Counted from the stretch's first letter, positions 49,325 to 58,303 are shown. The stretch is 64,000 bases of DNA from Natronosalvus halobius (GCF_024138145.1 NZ_CP099997.1:124001-188000), one strand, 5' to 3'. Notes: generated from the sequence alone by a model not told the origin. A program made the numbers and translations.

Positions 49325-50371
49325 CTACCGATACGATAACTCGAGTTCGAGCGCCCGCTCGAGCACTCCCTCGTCGTACAACTCGTCCGTCTGTTCGGGA
49401 CGGGTACGGTGGATCGCCCGAACCGTCTCGACGGTGTTCCGGAAGTTCTTGAACGTCGCCTCGTCGACCATCTGGCCGTCGATCGTTACCGCGCCCGTTC
49501 CCTCGACTTTCGCGGCGTTGAACCGCTCGATCTTGTCCACGTCGCGCTCGAGTTCCGCCGGCGTGGGCGTGTGGATCCGGTTGGCCTGGATCGTCTGTTT
49601 GGGGTACAGCGACCACGAGCCATCGAGGCCGATCCGCGCCTCGCGCTCGACCTGGTCGGCGTAGCCGTTGGCGTTGTAGACGGTCACGCCCGCACGTTCT
49701 TCGAAGAGGTCGTCGAACGGGCCGCCAATGGCGAGCAACTCCTCGGCGCTCGCCTCGTTGGAGAGCGCCTCGAGCAGGCCGTCCCAGCGCGGACGGCCGT
49801 CGCCGAGGTCGCGCCCGCCGAGTTCGGCGGTGTAGTCGACGGGGCCGAAGACGAGGGCAGTGAGCCGCTCGCCACCGGCGTCGGCCCGTAGTCGGGCGAT
49901 CTCGCGCAGGTCCGACCGGGCGCGTGCCGTCTCGACGATGATCGAGAGGCCGATCGATCCCTCGGGGTGGCCGTGGTCGGCTTCCACACCGGCCACCGCC
50001 TCGAGGACGCGCTCGACGTCCTCGCGGCGGCCGACTTTGGGGACCACGACGCCATCGATCTCGTCGCCCACGTCCTGGACGAGCGTGTCGATCTCCTCGC
50101 GACCCCGGGCGCGAACGGTCTCGTCGTCGTAGCTCCACTGGACGCGCGGCCAGATCTCCCCGGGGAACTCGAGTGCTGGGAGTAACTCACAGACGTTCTC
50201 GAGCCCCTCGGCTTTCATGTCCGGGGCAGTGCCGTCCTCGAGGTCGGGGACGAGCCAGTCGGGAGCCTGGAAGCCCTCGGCGGTGAGGCCGGATCTGAGG
50301 TACTTCGCCGTGTCGTCTTTCGGGACGGCGGCCGGTGCGGTCTGGAAGGTGCGGCAGGTTCGGTTGATCAT
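49325..50371 (-). CDS. citE: CitE-family L-malyl-CoA/beta-methylmalyl-CoA lyase
   Basis: 348 residues, HpcH/HpaI-CitE fold. Landmarks: RTCRTFQTAPAAVPKDDTAKYLRSG (haloarchaeal opening), WLVPDLEDGTAPDMK, VVVPKVGRREDVERV, IGLSIIVETARARSDLREIARL (acidic Mg ligand and Arg substrate contacts) and LVFGPVDYTAELGG. In the methylaspartate cycle this enzyme cleaves beta-methylmalyl-CoA to propionyl-CoA and glyoxylate, and glyoxylate later condenses with acetyl-CoA. Last gene of the minus-strand operon, 33 nt after the hydratase. Confidence 0.9.
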   Translation of the reverse strand: MINRTCRTFQTAPAAVPKDDTAKYLRSGLTAEGFQAPDWLVPDLEDGTAPDMKAEGLENVCELLPALEFPGEIWPRVQWSYDDETVRARGREEIDTLVQDVGDEIDGVVVPKVGRREDVERVLEAVAGVEADHGHPEGSIGLSIIVETARARSDLREIARLRADAGGERLTALVFGPVDYTAELGGRDLGDGRPRWDGLLEALSNEASAEELLAIGGPFDDLFEERAGVTVYNANGYADQVEREARIGLDGSWSLYPKQTIQANRIHTPTPAELERDVDKIERFNAAKVEGTGAVTIDGQMVDEATFKNFRNTVETVRAIHRTRPEQTDELYDEGVLERALELELSYR

Positions 50372-50404
50372 TGGGAGTGTGGTCGTTGTATCGTTGGTCT
50401 CGCT

Positions 50405-51553
50405 TCAGTCGTCTCGAGTCAGTATCTCGGCGGTTCGAATCCCGGAATACACCGGCTCGTCGCTCTGGTTGAACGCGACGTGCTGGAAGCGGACGGTCCC
50501 CGCCCGCTCGTTCGCGGTCGTCGTCTCGCGGCTCGTCTCCAGGACGCGCGTGAAGCAGTAGACGGTGTCGCCGGGGGTGACGAATGCGTGGAACCGCTCG
50601 TCCTCGAAGCCAACTTCGCGGTGGGTTCGCTCGTCCGACCGAGCGTGGCCTAGCGCCGTCGAGCGCGTCACGTCGCCGTAGGCGACGATCCCTCCCGACG
50701 GCGCGTCGGCCATTGCGTTGGCATTGTGGTGCTGTTTTGCGGTATTGAGGGTCGACAGCGGCAGGGTCGCGACGGTCACGTCGTCCATGGTGCGCCCGCG
50801 TTCGTGCCGGTAGGCAACGACGGTGTCCCGGTCTTCGGCCGTCTCGAGGGCGGCCTCGAAGTCCTCGAACGCGGTGCCCTCAGGGGTCACGAACGTCTCG
50901 GGGAGCGCGCTCACGGAGTGGTTGGCATCCGGCGAACGTCCGTCGCCGTCGGTATCGACGCCGCCCCCGTCCGTCTCGAGTCGTTCACGCCGCGGAATCA
51001 TGTTCGTTCGCTCGTAGGTGCAGCACGTGTTGCCCGTCCTGGCGTCGTATCCACGGGTCGCCCAGGTGACGATGCCGTAGTCTGGTCTCGAGTTCGACCC
51101 CTTCGTAGTCAGGACTTCGCTCTCGACACGCAGGTCGGTTCCCGGAGCGACAACGTCGGCCGGAAAGCGGACGTTCGTCCGGCCAAGGAAGTAGCCGCCT
51201 TTCTCGCTCAGGTCCTCGACGGTGCACCCGAGGGTGGCCGCCAGCAAGTAGTCCGGGTGGATCGGCGGTTCGTCGAAGCCGCGGTCGCGGGCGACGTCCG
51301 CGCGCCAGTACGCAGGGTCGTGGTTCAGCGTCTGGCTCGTCCACAGTTCGTTTCCCCAGCGAGTCAGCCGGAGTCCGGGTTCGTGTTCGATCACGTCTCC
51401 CTCCGCGAAGTCCTCGAAGGAATGCCCTTTCTCACGGGTGTCCGCTCGCTCGAGCGCGCTGGCGAACGTGTCGGGGTCGGTCCACTCGAGGTCCTCCCTT
51501 GCACTCGAGTCGTTCTCATGGTCTCGCGAACCGTCCGCGTCGGTGTCAGTCAT
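50405..51553 (-). CDS. mch: Mesaconyl-CoA hydratase
   Basis: 382 residues, a double hot-dog (MaoC-like) dehydratase. N-terminal hot dog: HSFEDFAEGDVIEHEPGLRLT, NHDPAYW, PPIHPDYLLAATLG; C-terminal hot dog: STLNTAKQHHNANAMADAPSGGIVAYGDVTRSTALGHAR. Hydrates mesaconyl-CoA to beta-methylmalyl-CoA. Acidic N-terminal extension of about 35 residues. Overlaps the methylaspartate ammonia-lyase gene by 8 nt. Confidence 0.92.
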   Translation of the reverse strand: MTDTDADGSRDHENDSSAREDLEWTDPDTFASALERADTREKGHSFEDFAEGDVIEHEPGLRLTRWGNELWTSQTLNHDPAYWRADVARDRGFDEPPIHPDYLLAATLGCTVEDLSEKGGYFLGRTNVRFPADVVAPGTDLRVESEVLTTKGSNSRPDYGIVTWATRGYDARTGNTCCTYERTNMIPRRERLETDGGGVDTDGDGRSPDANHSVSALPETFVTPEGTAFEDFEAALETAEDRDTVVAYRHERGRTMDDVTVATLPLSTLNTAKQHHNANAMADAPSGGIVAYGDVTRSTALGHARSDERTHREVGFEDERFHAFVTPGDTVYCFTRVLETSRETTTANERAGTVRFQHVAFNQSDEPVYSGIRTAEILTRDD

Positions 51554-52835
51554 CGGCAGTCACCTCCTCCGGTTCGCTCGAGGCGGTCGGCGCGTGCCCA
51601 CGGCGGGCGAGCGTCCGACGCATCTCGTTCTCGACAATCATGTAGCCCTCGTCGAACCCCATGCCGGGCTTTGCCAGCACCTGAGCGGCGTCGGTCGCGA
51701 GTGCGACGTGTGCACAGGCTCGAGCGGAGACGTCCGTCTCGTTGCAGGTGCCCCCGAGGTACGCGCGGGTGTCGGTTCCCTCGCAGTAGCGGACGGCCTC
51801 GCCGCTCCGGTGAACCCCGCCGAGGTCCGGCGACTTCACCTGCACGAGGTCGGCCGCCCCGGCGTCGACGAACGCCTGGACGTCCGCGAGCGTGTTGCAC
51901 CACTCGTCGGCCACGATGTCGACCTCCACGCCTGCCGACAAGAGCCCGTCGCGCAGTTCGGCCATCGCGTGAATCTGATCCTCGCGCGTGCCGACGTCCA
52001 TCGGTCCCTCGATCTGGAGCGGAATCGGGTCAGCGGCGGCCTCGAGGTCGGCGACGTACTCGAGAATCGCGTCGCTGTCGAACGGCGCGCCGAACAGCTC
52101 GCCGATCGTGCCGTAGACGTCGATGTGGAAGCGTGGTTCGTAGCCCTCGGGACCCAGTTCGCTGCTCCGCTCGCGAAGCCACTCGAGGTAGGCGATCAGG
52201 TTCTCGCCCTCGGGGCCGAGCTTCGAGGGGCTGTTGAACAGCCCGTGGGGGAGGACGGGAACGCCCTTGAGCAGCATCTTCTCGGCGTTTCGTCGACGGT
52301 CGTCGCCGGACTGGCCGAAGACGGGGACCGGCTCGGTCGCCGGTTCCGTCCCGAGCACGTTTGCGAGCACGTCGGTCATAGTTGTCCCACGCGTGCGCGC
52401 GGCTGCGGCGAGGAGGGCCTGGGAGACACCGTAGCGGACGGCGGTGTGCAGTCGGGAGCCGTCCTGGCGAAGTCCCTCGAGCACGGCCGCGTTCTCACCG
52501 AAGTCGTTCGGGTCGCGGCCGACGAGCGCGTCGGCGACCGCCCCCTCGATCAGTGGGGCGTACTCGGCGGCGCGAAAGAGCGGGTCGCGCCCGCCCGCCC
52601 CGGAGTACTGGACGGCTGCGCAGTCGCCGCGAACGACCGTCCCGTCGCTCAACTCGAGGTCGACGAGCAGGGATTCGCCCGCCTGGCGGACCGACTCGAA
52701 GCCGTCGGTGAGCGGCTCACCTGCGTAGGCGAACCCGTCCTCGCGGGCGCCGCGCTTGATGGCCAACTGGTCGTCGGTGTAGAAACCGGAGACCCCGGGA
52801 GTTGCGCGGACTGATTCAATCTGCACGGGTGTCAC
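51546..52835 (-). CDS. mal: Methylaspartate ammonia-lyase
   Basis: 429 residues, GTG start; enolase-superfamily fold. By alignment to the known enzyme, His197 in LPHGLFNSP and Lys334 in VQVKSPDLGG would be the two catalytic residues; Asp239 (FHIDVYG), Glu276 (QIEGPMD) and Asp310 (VADEWCN) the Mg2+ ligands. Converts threo-3-methylaspartate to mesaconate and ammonia. The start overlaps glmE by 20 nt, and the end overlaps mch by 8 nt, so translation is coupled. Confidence 0.95.
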   Translation of the reverse strand: MTPVQIESVRATPGVSGFYTDDQLAIKRGAREDGFAYAGEPLTDGFESVRQAGESLLVDLELSDGTVVRGDCAAVQYSGAGGRDPLFRAAEYAPLIEGAVADALVGRDPNDFGENAAVLEGLRQDGSRLHTAVRYGVSQALLAAAARTRGTTMTDVLANVLGTEPATEPVPVFGQSGDDRRRNAEKMLLKGVPVLPHGLFNSPSKLGPEGENLIAYLEWLRERSSELGPEGYEPRFHIDVYGTIGELFGAPFDSDAILEYVADLEAAADPIPLQIEGPMDVGTREDQIHAMAELRDGLLSAGVEVDIVADEWCNTLADVQAFVDAGAADLVQVKSPDLGGVHRSGEAVRYCEGTDTRAYLGGTCNETDVSARACAHVALATDAAQVLAKPGMGFDEGYMIVENEMRRTLARRGHAPTASSEPEEVTADD

Positions 52836-54261
52836 CCCCGTTCGGCCGACCGATGAGGCGGCCGTCGCTGATCGCGTCGACGTCGTCGGCGACCATGCGG
52901 AACGACTGCTCGCGCCCCTCGGTTTCGGCCCGCTGGGTGAGGCGTGCGGCGTGGATTTCCTTGACCTCGTCGCTCATCGCGAGGGCGGCGAACTCGAGGA
53001 TGCGGACGCGGCCGTCGTCGTCGCGGGCCGGGAGAACCGCCCCGCGAGCGCTATCGCTCGGCGCGAAGGGAACGTCGAGCGCGCCCGAGTCGAACGCCCG
53101 AATGGTGCCGCGGGCAACGTCACCGTCGCCGTGCTCGAGGACCGCCTCGAGGAGACAGCGGGTCTCGCGTTCGATCAGATCCTGTTCCTCGTCGATGCCG
53201 TCGATGTCGATGTCCTGTTCGAGTGCCATGTCGATGATCTGTCTCGTGGTTCGGAGGCCGGCCGCGTTCGCCTCTTTCGTTGGAACGCCCTGGAACTCCT
53301 GGGGCGATTTCGTGATGACCTTGTCGGGGCGGGCGATGGCCGCGGTCATGCCGCCGAGGCCGATGACGCCGTTCGCCCGCGCCTCGTCGGGCGGGAACCC
53401 GCCCATCCACTCGTGGAAGACGGTAGTGACGCACACCTCGTTGGGGAGGTACTCCTCGCCGAGGGATCGAAGCGCGCGGAGCGCGGCCACGTCCTGGACG
53501 ACGTTCCCGACCTGACCGTAGCCTAGCGTGAGCGAACGCACGCCCTGCGTGGCGGCGAGCAGCCCCTCGAGCACCATCACCGCGATGGCGATGCTCGGCG
53601 GGACGAGTGTTCCCGTGAGCGGGCCGAACGGCTCGCGGTTGATTCGGACGCCGCGTTCGGTGTACGCCCCCGCCAGGCGGTCGACGAACTGCCAGTGTTC
53701 GATGGTCGTCGCCAGGTCGTGCCGTTTGGTGTAGGGAATGTTGTAGGAAATCGGCCCGCCCTCGAAGCTCTGGAAGCCGCCCGCGAAGGTAATCGCGGCC
53801 AGCAGACGGGCGTCGGGGGTCCCGTGGCGGACCTCGATCGGCGCGTCGACGGCCTCGATCAACTCGCGACAGCCGTCGACGCCGTGGTTGACCGCCGGGA
53901 AGCCGTTGAGGGTGTCCTCGCCAGACTCGCGGGCGGCCTCGAGTCCCTCCTGGGCCTTCCCGTACTCGTTGTCGCGCGTGTAGGAGTCGATGGTCGTCGG
54001 CAGGAGGTCCGCCTCGCCCTCCGAGTGGAGGTACTCAAGCAGGGCGATCTGGTCCTCGAGGCGCGGGACACCCGCCCTCGGTTGCAAGAGCGGGCGGGTG
54101 GCCGACTCAAGCACGTCCGCGAAGCGCTTCACGGACGGCAGCGACTCGTGGAACTCGACGGCTTCGTCGAAGTCGACGGCCTCACCAGTGGGCCAGTTCT
54201 CGCGGAGGGCCGCGTCGATGCGTCGCAACTCCTCGGCCGGAATGCGCTCGTCGCGTATCAT
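52816..54261 (-). CDS. glmE: Methylaspartate mutase (glutamate mutase) epsilon subunit
   Basis: 481 residues, the barrel subunit of the B12-dependent mutase. Typical family sequence: LLQPRAGVPRLEDQIALLEYL, STIDSYTRDNEYGKA-like TTIDSYTRDNEYGKAQEGLEAA, LNGFPAVNHGV, IEVRHGTPDARLLAAITFAGGFQSFEGG and YGQVGNVVQDVAALRAL. Together with GlmS it rearranges L-glutamate to threo-3-methylaspartate. It starts directly at the glmS stop, with no gap, and overlaps mal. Confidence 0.95.
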   Translation of the reverse strand: MIRDERIPAEELRRIDAALRENWPTGEAVDFDEAVEFHESLPSVKRFADVLESATRPLLQPRAGVPRLEDQIALLEYLHSEGEADLLPTTIDSYTRDNEYGKAQEGLEAARESGEDTLNGFPAVNHGVDGCRELIEAVDAPIEVRHGTPDARLLAAITFAGGFQSFEGGPISYNIPYTKRHDLATTIEHWQFVDRLAGAYTERGVRINREPFGPLTGTLVPPSIAIAVMVLEGLLAATQGVRSLTLGYGQVGNVVQDVAALRALRSLGEEYLPNEVCVTTVFHEWMGGFPPDEARANGVIGLGGMTAAIARPDKVITKSPQEFQGVPTKEANAAGLRTTRQIIDMALEQDIDIDGIDEEQDLIERETRCLLEAVLEHGDGDVARGTIRAFDSGALDVPFAPSDSARGAVLPARDDDGRVRILEFAALAMSDEVKEIHAARLTQRAETEGREQSFRMVADDVDAISDGRLIGRPNGGDTRAD

Positions 54262-54708
54262 CTACGAGGTGACGGTGGCCCGGTCTCGTTCTTGCTCCGT
54301 GGCCGTGAGCTGGAGGTCGCGCTTCAGGGTCGCGATTGCCTCCTCTGGCCGGGTTTCGGCGTCGAAGACGCGATCGAATCCCAGCGCCTGGAAGGTCTCG
54401 CGAGTTTGCTCGAAGTCGTCCTGGCCGACGGCGAGGTTGCCGCCGATGTAAGTCACTGCGTCGACATCGTGGGCCTCGAGCGTCTCCTGGAACCCCTGGC
54501 AGTCCTGCTCGGCGTGGCCGTACAGCGAGGAGACCAGTACGGCCTCGGCGTCGTGCTCGCTGGCGGCGTCGGCGAATTCCGCCTGGGAGGTCTGGACGCC
54601 GAGGTTGACGACTTCGAAGCCTGCTGCAGCGAACGCCTGCTCGAGGATCGTGATGCCGACGACGTGGGCGTCGGACCCGATGACCCCGAGAACGACCGTG
54701 CGGGACAT
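54262..54708 (-). CDS. glmS: Methylaspartate mutase (glutamate mutase) sigma subunit
   Basis: 148 residues from the ATG at 54708; an in-frame start at 54723 would sit only about 12 nt from the TATA box, so the inner start fits a leaderless transcript. Base-off/His-on cobalamin-binding motif Asp13-X-His15-X2-Gly18 (GSDAHVVGITILEQ), followed by LVSSLYGHAEQDCQGFQE and TYIGGNLAVG, where the B12 nucleotide tail is bound. First gene of the operon glmS-glmE-mal-mch-citE. Confidence 0.95.
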   Translation of the reverse strand: MSRTVVLGVIGSDAHVVGITILEQAFAAAGFEVVNLGVQTSQAEFADAASEHDAEAVLVSSLYGHAEQDCQGFQETLEAHDVDAVTYIGGNLAVGQDDFEQTRETFQALGFDRVFDAETRPEEAIATLKRDLQLTATEQERDRATVTS

Positions 54709-54735
54709 TGTGTGCACAACCATGATGGATCCTTG

Positions 54736-54742
54736 TTTAAAG
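54736..54742 (-). promoter_or_regulatory. TATA box of the glmS operon
   Basis: CTTTAAA on the minus strand, centred about 31 nt from the ATG at 54708. Confidence 0.5.
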
Positions 54743-54752
54743 TTAATGGTCG

Positions 54753-54817
54753 ATCATGATAATACTCCTAATACACCTTAACGCCCCTCCTGTGGGAATC
54801 TATGACACCATCATGAT
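54753..54817. promoter_or_regulatory. Paired ATCATGAT palindromes between glmS and mct
   Basis: Two perfect 8-bp palindromes ATCATGAT at 54753-54760 and 54810-54817. The first is about 10 bp behind the glmS TATA box; the second touches the mct TATA box. A related CATGATGG lies at 54721-54728. The placement could let one protein control both arms of the methylaspartate cycle; the regulator is not identified. Confidence 0.45.
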
Positions 54818-54854
54818 TTATAGTAAAGGTTTTTACTCACATTACGTGAGGTGA
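54817..54854 (+). promoter_or_regulatory. TATA box and Shine-Dalgarno sequence of mct
   Basis: TTTATAG at 54817-54823 predicts a start near 54846. GAGGTGA (54848-54854), a good match to the GGAGGTGATC ribosome-binding consensus, lies 4 nt before the ATG at 54859, so this gene has a very short leader with SD, unlike its leaderless divergent partner. Confidence 0.5.
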
Positions 54855-54858
54855 GGGC

Positions 54859-56031
54859 ATGGGAGCGCTCTCCTCGCTTCGCGTGTTGGACCTGACGCAG
54901 GTGCTCGCCGGACCGTACTGTACGATGTTGCTCGCGGATATGGGCGCGGACGTCGTCAAAATCGAACGGCCGGGTGGGGATCTGATCCGACCGAACCCGC
55001 CGTTCGTCGAAAGCGCTCAGGACGAGGCCTACGGCGGCTACTTCCAGAGCGTCAACCGCGGGAAGCGCAGCCTCGAACTCGATCTCGGGGCCGAGCGTGA
55101 CCGCGAGGCGTTCCTCTCGCTCGTCGAGGAGGCCGACGTGGTCGTCGAGAACTACCGCGCGGGCACGATGGAGCGGTTCGACCTGGGTTACGAGACGCTC
55201 GCTGAGCACAACTCGGCTCTGATCTACTCTTCGATTCGGGGCTTCGGGGACCCACGGACGGGCGAGACGCACCGACAGGGCCAGCCCTCCTTCGACCTCG
55301 TCGCGCAGGCGCTGGGCGGCGTCATGGAGATCACCGGCCAGGAGGACGGCCCGCCGACGAAAGTCGGCCCCGGCATCGGCGACCTGTTCACGGCGACGCT
55401 GAACTGCGTCGGCATTCTCGCGGCGCTGCACCACCGCGAGCGAACCGGCGAGGGCCAGTACGTCGACACCGCGATGTACGACGCGATGATCAGCATGACC
55501 GAACGGGCGATCTACCAGCACTCCTACACCGGCGAGGCGCCGACGCGTCAGGGCAACTCCCACCCGACGCTCTTTCCGTACGACGCCTTCGAGGCCGCCG
55601 ATGGCCACGTCGTGATCGCCGCGTTCAGCTCGAACCACTGGACCGCCCTCTGTGAGACGATGGACCGTCCTGACCTCGCCGCCGAGTACCCGGACGCGCC
55701 GAGTCGGCTCAGTAATCGAGAACTCCTTCGTGCGGCCATCCTCGAGTGGACGCGCGAGCGCACGTGTGAAGAACTCTGTGACGCGCTCGAGGGCCGGGTA
55801 CCCGTGGCGCCCGTCCAGGACACGGCGGACATCTTCGACGACCCGCACGTCTACGCGCGCGAGATGCTCGTTCCGGTGGCTCAGCCCGGGGCCGACCGTG
55901 AGGTCGAAATTTCCGGTAGCCCGATCAAGATGAGTGAGACGCCGCCGCGACCTCGCGGGCGCGCGCCGTTGCTCGACGAACACCGCGAGGAGGTACTCGA
56001 GGACGCGGTTCGAGCGGCAGAATCAGACTGA
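54859..56031 (+). CDS. mct: Succinyl-CoA:mesaconate CoA transferase (class III)
   Basis: 390 residues, CaiB/BaiF family. VLDLTQVLAGPYCTMLLADMGADVVKIERPGGD is the usual N-terminal block; the probable nucleophile is Asp146 in QPSFDLVAQALGG; further ARTGEGQYVDTAMYDAMIS-like (TGEGQYVDTAMYDAM). Context, next to glmS-glmE-mal-mch, points to activating mesaconate with CoA from succinyl-CoA. Homologues with other CoA donors or acceptors exist, so the specificity rests on the neighbourhood. Confidence 0.9.
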   Translation: MGALSSLRVLDLTQVLAGPYCTMLLADMGADVVKIERPGGDLIRPNPPFVESAQDEAYGGYFQSVNRGKRSLELDLGAERDREAFLSLVEEADVVVENYRAGTMERFDLGYETLAEHNSALIYSSIRGFGDPRTGETHRQGQPSFDLVAQALGGVMEITGQEDGPPTKVGPGIGDLFTATLNCVGILAALHHRERTGEGQYVDTAMYDAMISMTERAIYQHSYTGEAPTRQGNSHPTLFPYDAFEAADGHVVIAAFSSNHWTALCETMDRPDLAAEYPDAPSRLSNRELLRAAILEWTRERTCEELCDALEGRVPVAPVQDTADIFDDPHVYAREMLVPVAQPGADREVEISGSPIKMSETPPRPRGRAPLLDEHREEVLEDAVRAAESD

Positions 56032-56106
56032 GCAGCTGCCGTCGCATCCGCTGTGCGTCGCTCGCGGAGAGTAATCCTTTTGCGCCCCCCGGGCACACGC
56101 TCTGGT

Positions 56107-56427
56107 ATGGACTGGCCACACGACCCCGACGGGGAGGAGGGCAGCGAAGGGATGCGCAAGTTCGACATGGCGATCATCGCCAAGAAAGTCGACGAGGACG
56201 AGGACTTCCCGCTCGAGCGCGACGCGTTCGTCGAGGCCCACGGCGAGGAACCAATCCGGATCAACCACCAGTCGGTCGTCGCGCTCGCGAACATCTTCGA
56301 GTACGTCGACGAGCCGGAGTTCGAGACGATCACGGACATGCACAAGGCGGTCGGCGCGGCCATGCGCGAGGGGAACTTCTGGGACTACCACCCGGTCGGG
56401 GCGAACCCCGAGACGAAGTCCGCGTAA
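56107..56427 (+). CDS. DUF5785-family haloarchaeal protein
   Basis: 106 residues from the ATG at 56107. Acidic start MDWPHDPDGEEGSEGMRKFDM, then AIIAKKVDEDEDFPLERDAFVEAHGEEPIRINHQSVVALANIFEYVD, and FETITDMHKAVGAAMREGNFWDYHP. I recall this as DUF5785, a short family confined to haloarchaea. No function is known and no motif suggests one. It follows mct on the same strand after 75 bp. Confidence 0.75.
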   Translation: MDWPHDPDGEEGSEGMRKFDMAIIAKKVDEDEDFPLERDAFVEAHGEEPIRINHQSVVALANIFEYVDEPEFETITDMHKAVGAAMREGNFWDYHPVGANPETKSA

Positions 56428-56492
56428 GGCTCTCGTCGAGTCCACGCTGAGGGTTCTGATAGGTTCTTTCCGGTTGACACGCATCGAAGCAC

Positions 56493-56684
56493 ATGGAGAT
56501 CGCCGGCACCTCCCTCGAGGAACGACTCGAGCAGGCGTTCGTCGTCTTTCTCGTATTTCTCGTCTTCGCCGCATTCCGAGATTCGTACGACTGGCTCTCG
56601 ATCGTCGCGATTCCCGTCCTGTTTTTCGCGTTCAAAGTCGGACTCGATCTCGTCCTGCACCGCCTGTTCGAAGGCCGCGGCTGA
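56493..56684 (+). CDS. Two-helix small membrane protein
   Basis: 63 residues. A short amphipathic start (GTSLEERLEQAF) and two hydrophobic helices (VVFLVFLVFAAF and WLSIVAIPVLFFAFKVGLDLV). Coding appears real from length, composition and position between two same-strand genes, but no family is recognised. Its upstream region shows no clear promoter, so it may be co-transcribed with the DUF5785 gene. Confidence 0.55.
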   Translation: MEIAGTSLEERLEQAFVVFLVFLVFAAFRDSYDWLSIVAIPVLFFAFKVGLDLVLHRLFEGRG

Positions 56685-56791
56685 GTCGCCGTCGCGTTAC
56701 CCCGTCAGTCGTCCGCCCGGCTCACCGTCTCCCTGACCCCATCCTCGACGTCCATCCGACTCTCCCATCACGAATCTGGATTACGTATCGC

Positions 56792-56798
56792 TTATACG
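56792..56798 (+). promoter_or_regulatory. TATA box of gch3
   Basis: TTATACG centred about 29 nt before the GTG at 56824; leaderless arrangement. Confidence 0.55.
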
Positions 56799-56823
56799 AT
56801 ATCGTTCGAAACGGACGAGTACC

Positions 56824-57579
56824 GTGACGAACACGCAGGTGACGCTCTTTCAGATCGACAACTACGGACCGTGGACCGTGACGCCGGAACCGCGACGGGA
56901 GGCCGACCTCCAGACGCTCCAGTCGCGACTGTACGCCGATCTTTCGCAGTTCATCGGCGCCCGCGACGGCTACGTCTTCTTCACGCGATTCGACAACATG
57001 ATCGCCGTCACGAACGGCCTCGACCGCGAGGACCACGCGCTGATCCAGGAGTCCGTCGGCAACCGCTACCCGGTCACCCTGAGCCTCGGCGTCGCGACGG
57101 GAACGACCCCGGTGCAGGCGCTCTCGGACGCGACGAGCCTGATCCAGGACGCCGGCAGTGCCCAGGACGAACATCGCCGCGAGATCCTCGAGGGCCGAAC
57201 CATCGACGGCTCCCATCGAACCGACGGGGACGTCCAGATCGCCCACTTCGACGTGATCGACGCGACGGGGCAGTACACCGACGAACTCAACGCATTCGAC
57301 AGTTTCATCGAGATCGAACAGGGCTACGCCGCGCTCATGCGCCACATGCGCCACGCCCACGGCAGCCTCTCGTTTTTCGTCGGCGGCGACAACGTCATCG
57401 TCGTCTGCCCCGACCTCGAGCGATCGGACTACCTCGAGGCCATCGAACACGTCGAGTCGGCGGTCGACGTGACCATGCAGGTCGGCGTCGGTACGGGAGC
57501 CAGTGCTCACGATGCGGGATACGCGGCGAAACACGCCCTCGAGCACTGTCGGGCGAACGGAACGCGCGTGGAGTTCTGA
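56824..57579 (+). CDS. gch3: GTP cyclohydrolase III (ArfA-type)
   Basis: 251 residues, GTG start at leaderless spacing. Two repeated GGDEF-like halves: first with QVTLFQIDNYGPWTVTPEPRREADLQTLQSRLYADLSQFIGARDGYVFFTRFDNMIAVTNG, second with FIEIEQGYAALMRHMRHAHGSLSFFVGGDNVIVVCPD. In archaea this enzyme turns GTP into a formylamino-pyrimidine for riboflavin and F420 (deazaflavin) synthesis. No other rib or cof gene is adjacent. Confidence 0.93.
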   Translation: MTNTQVTLFQIDNYGPWTVTPEPRREADLQTLQSRLYADLSQFIGARDGYVFFTRFDNMIAVTNGLDREDHALIQESVGNRYPVTLSLGVATGTTPVQALSDATSLIQDAGSAQDEHRREILEGRTIDGSHRTDGDVQIAHFDVIDATGQYTDELNAFDSFIEIEQGYAALMRHMRHAHGSLSFFVGGDNVIVVCPDLERSDYLEAIEHVESAVDVTMQVGVGTGASAHDAGYAAKHALEHCRANGTRVEF

Positions 57580-57724
57580 ATCCTGAATCGAGGGCGAACC
57601 GTTCGGGTTCGACAGCTGAATCGCCACCGGACCGTTTGGGTACTACAGAAATCGGAACTTCAGTGTGTGACCGTATATACGTGTCGGAGGTACCTTTTAG
57701 GTCGTTTGGGCTGTGTATTCGGCT

Positions 57725-58303
57725 ATGGAATCGGATCTGTCGGTCAGGGATACCCTGACAACTGAATACGTCGGCGTGAGCGAATCCGACACCGTACTCG
57801 GTGCGGTGCAGTTGATGCGCGAAGAGCGTGCCGGTTGCGTACTCGTCGTTCGTGGATCCGAGGCCGTCGGGATCATGACCGAGTGGGACGTCCTGGGCGT
57901 CGTCGAGGACGAGGACGACCCGGGCGAGACAACCGTCGGCGAGGTCATGTCGTCGCCGGTGCTCACGATCGAGAACAACCGCTCGCTGACCGATGCCGCG
58001 GACACGATGGCGAGTCAGAACATTCGCAACCTCGCGGTGGAGGAAAACGGCGAACTCGTCGGGGTTCTGACCCAGCGCGACGTCATCGCCGTCGCGGGGT
58101 CGTTCCAGGGCGCGACGAGTCAACCGGCCGCCGAGGAGGTCGGCGTCACGAACGAGGGCACCACGACCCTCTCGGACGAGTACGTGACCAACGGCGGCGA
58201 GGAGTTCAGCACGCAGGGCGTCTGTGAGGCGTGTGGAACGCTCACCGACTCGCTCCAGGAGGCCAACGGTCAGCTGGTCTGTGTGGACTGTCGGCAGGTG
58301 TGA
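57725..58303 (+). CDS. Tandem CBS-domain protein with C-terminal zinc ribbon
   Basis: 192 residues from the ATG at 57725, 28 nt from a CTTTTAG box (57694-57700); an in-frame GTG at 57713 is less likely. Two CBS motifs: about 8-60 (VRDTLTTEYVGVSESDTVLGAVQLM...GIMTEWDVL) and about 72-125 (VGEVMSSPVLTIENNRSLTDAADTM...GVLTQRDVI). A C-terminal ribbon Cys167-X2-Cys170 and Cys186-X2-Cys189 (CEACGTLTD...CVDC) follows. CBS pairs bind adenine nucleotides; the ribbon suggests a nucleic-acid or protein partner. Common in haloarchaea as a stand-alone regulator. Confidence 0.9.
   Translation: MESDLSVRDTLTTEYVGVSESDTVLGAVQLMREERAGCVLVVRGSEAVGIMTEWDVLGVVEDEDDPGETTVGEVMSSPVLTIENNRSLTDAADTMASQNIRNLAVEENGELVGVLTQRDVIAVAGSFQGATSQPAAEEVGVTNEGTTTLSDEYVTNGGEEFSTQGVCEACGTLTDSLQEANGQLVCVDCRQV

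Noticed and set aside
54811-55983. A 390-codon minus-strand frame opposite mct
   Set aside because: Full-length mirror of the CoA transferase and rich in Arg/Val; not a gene.
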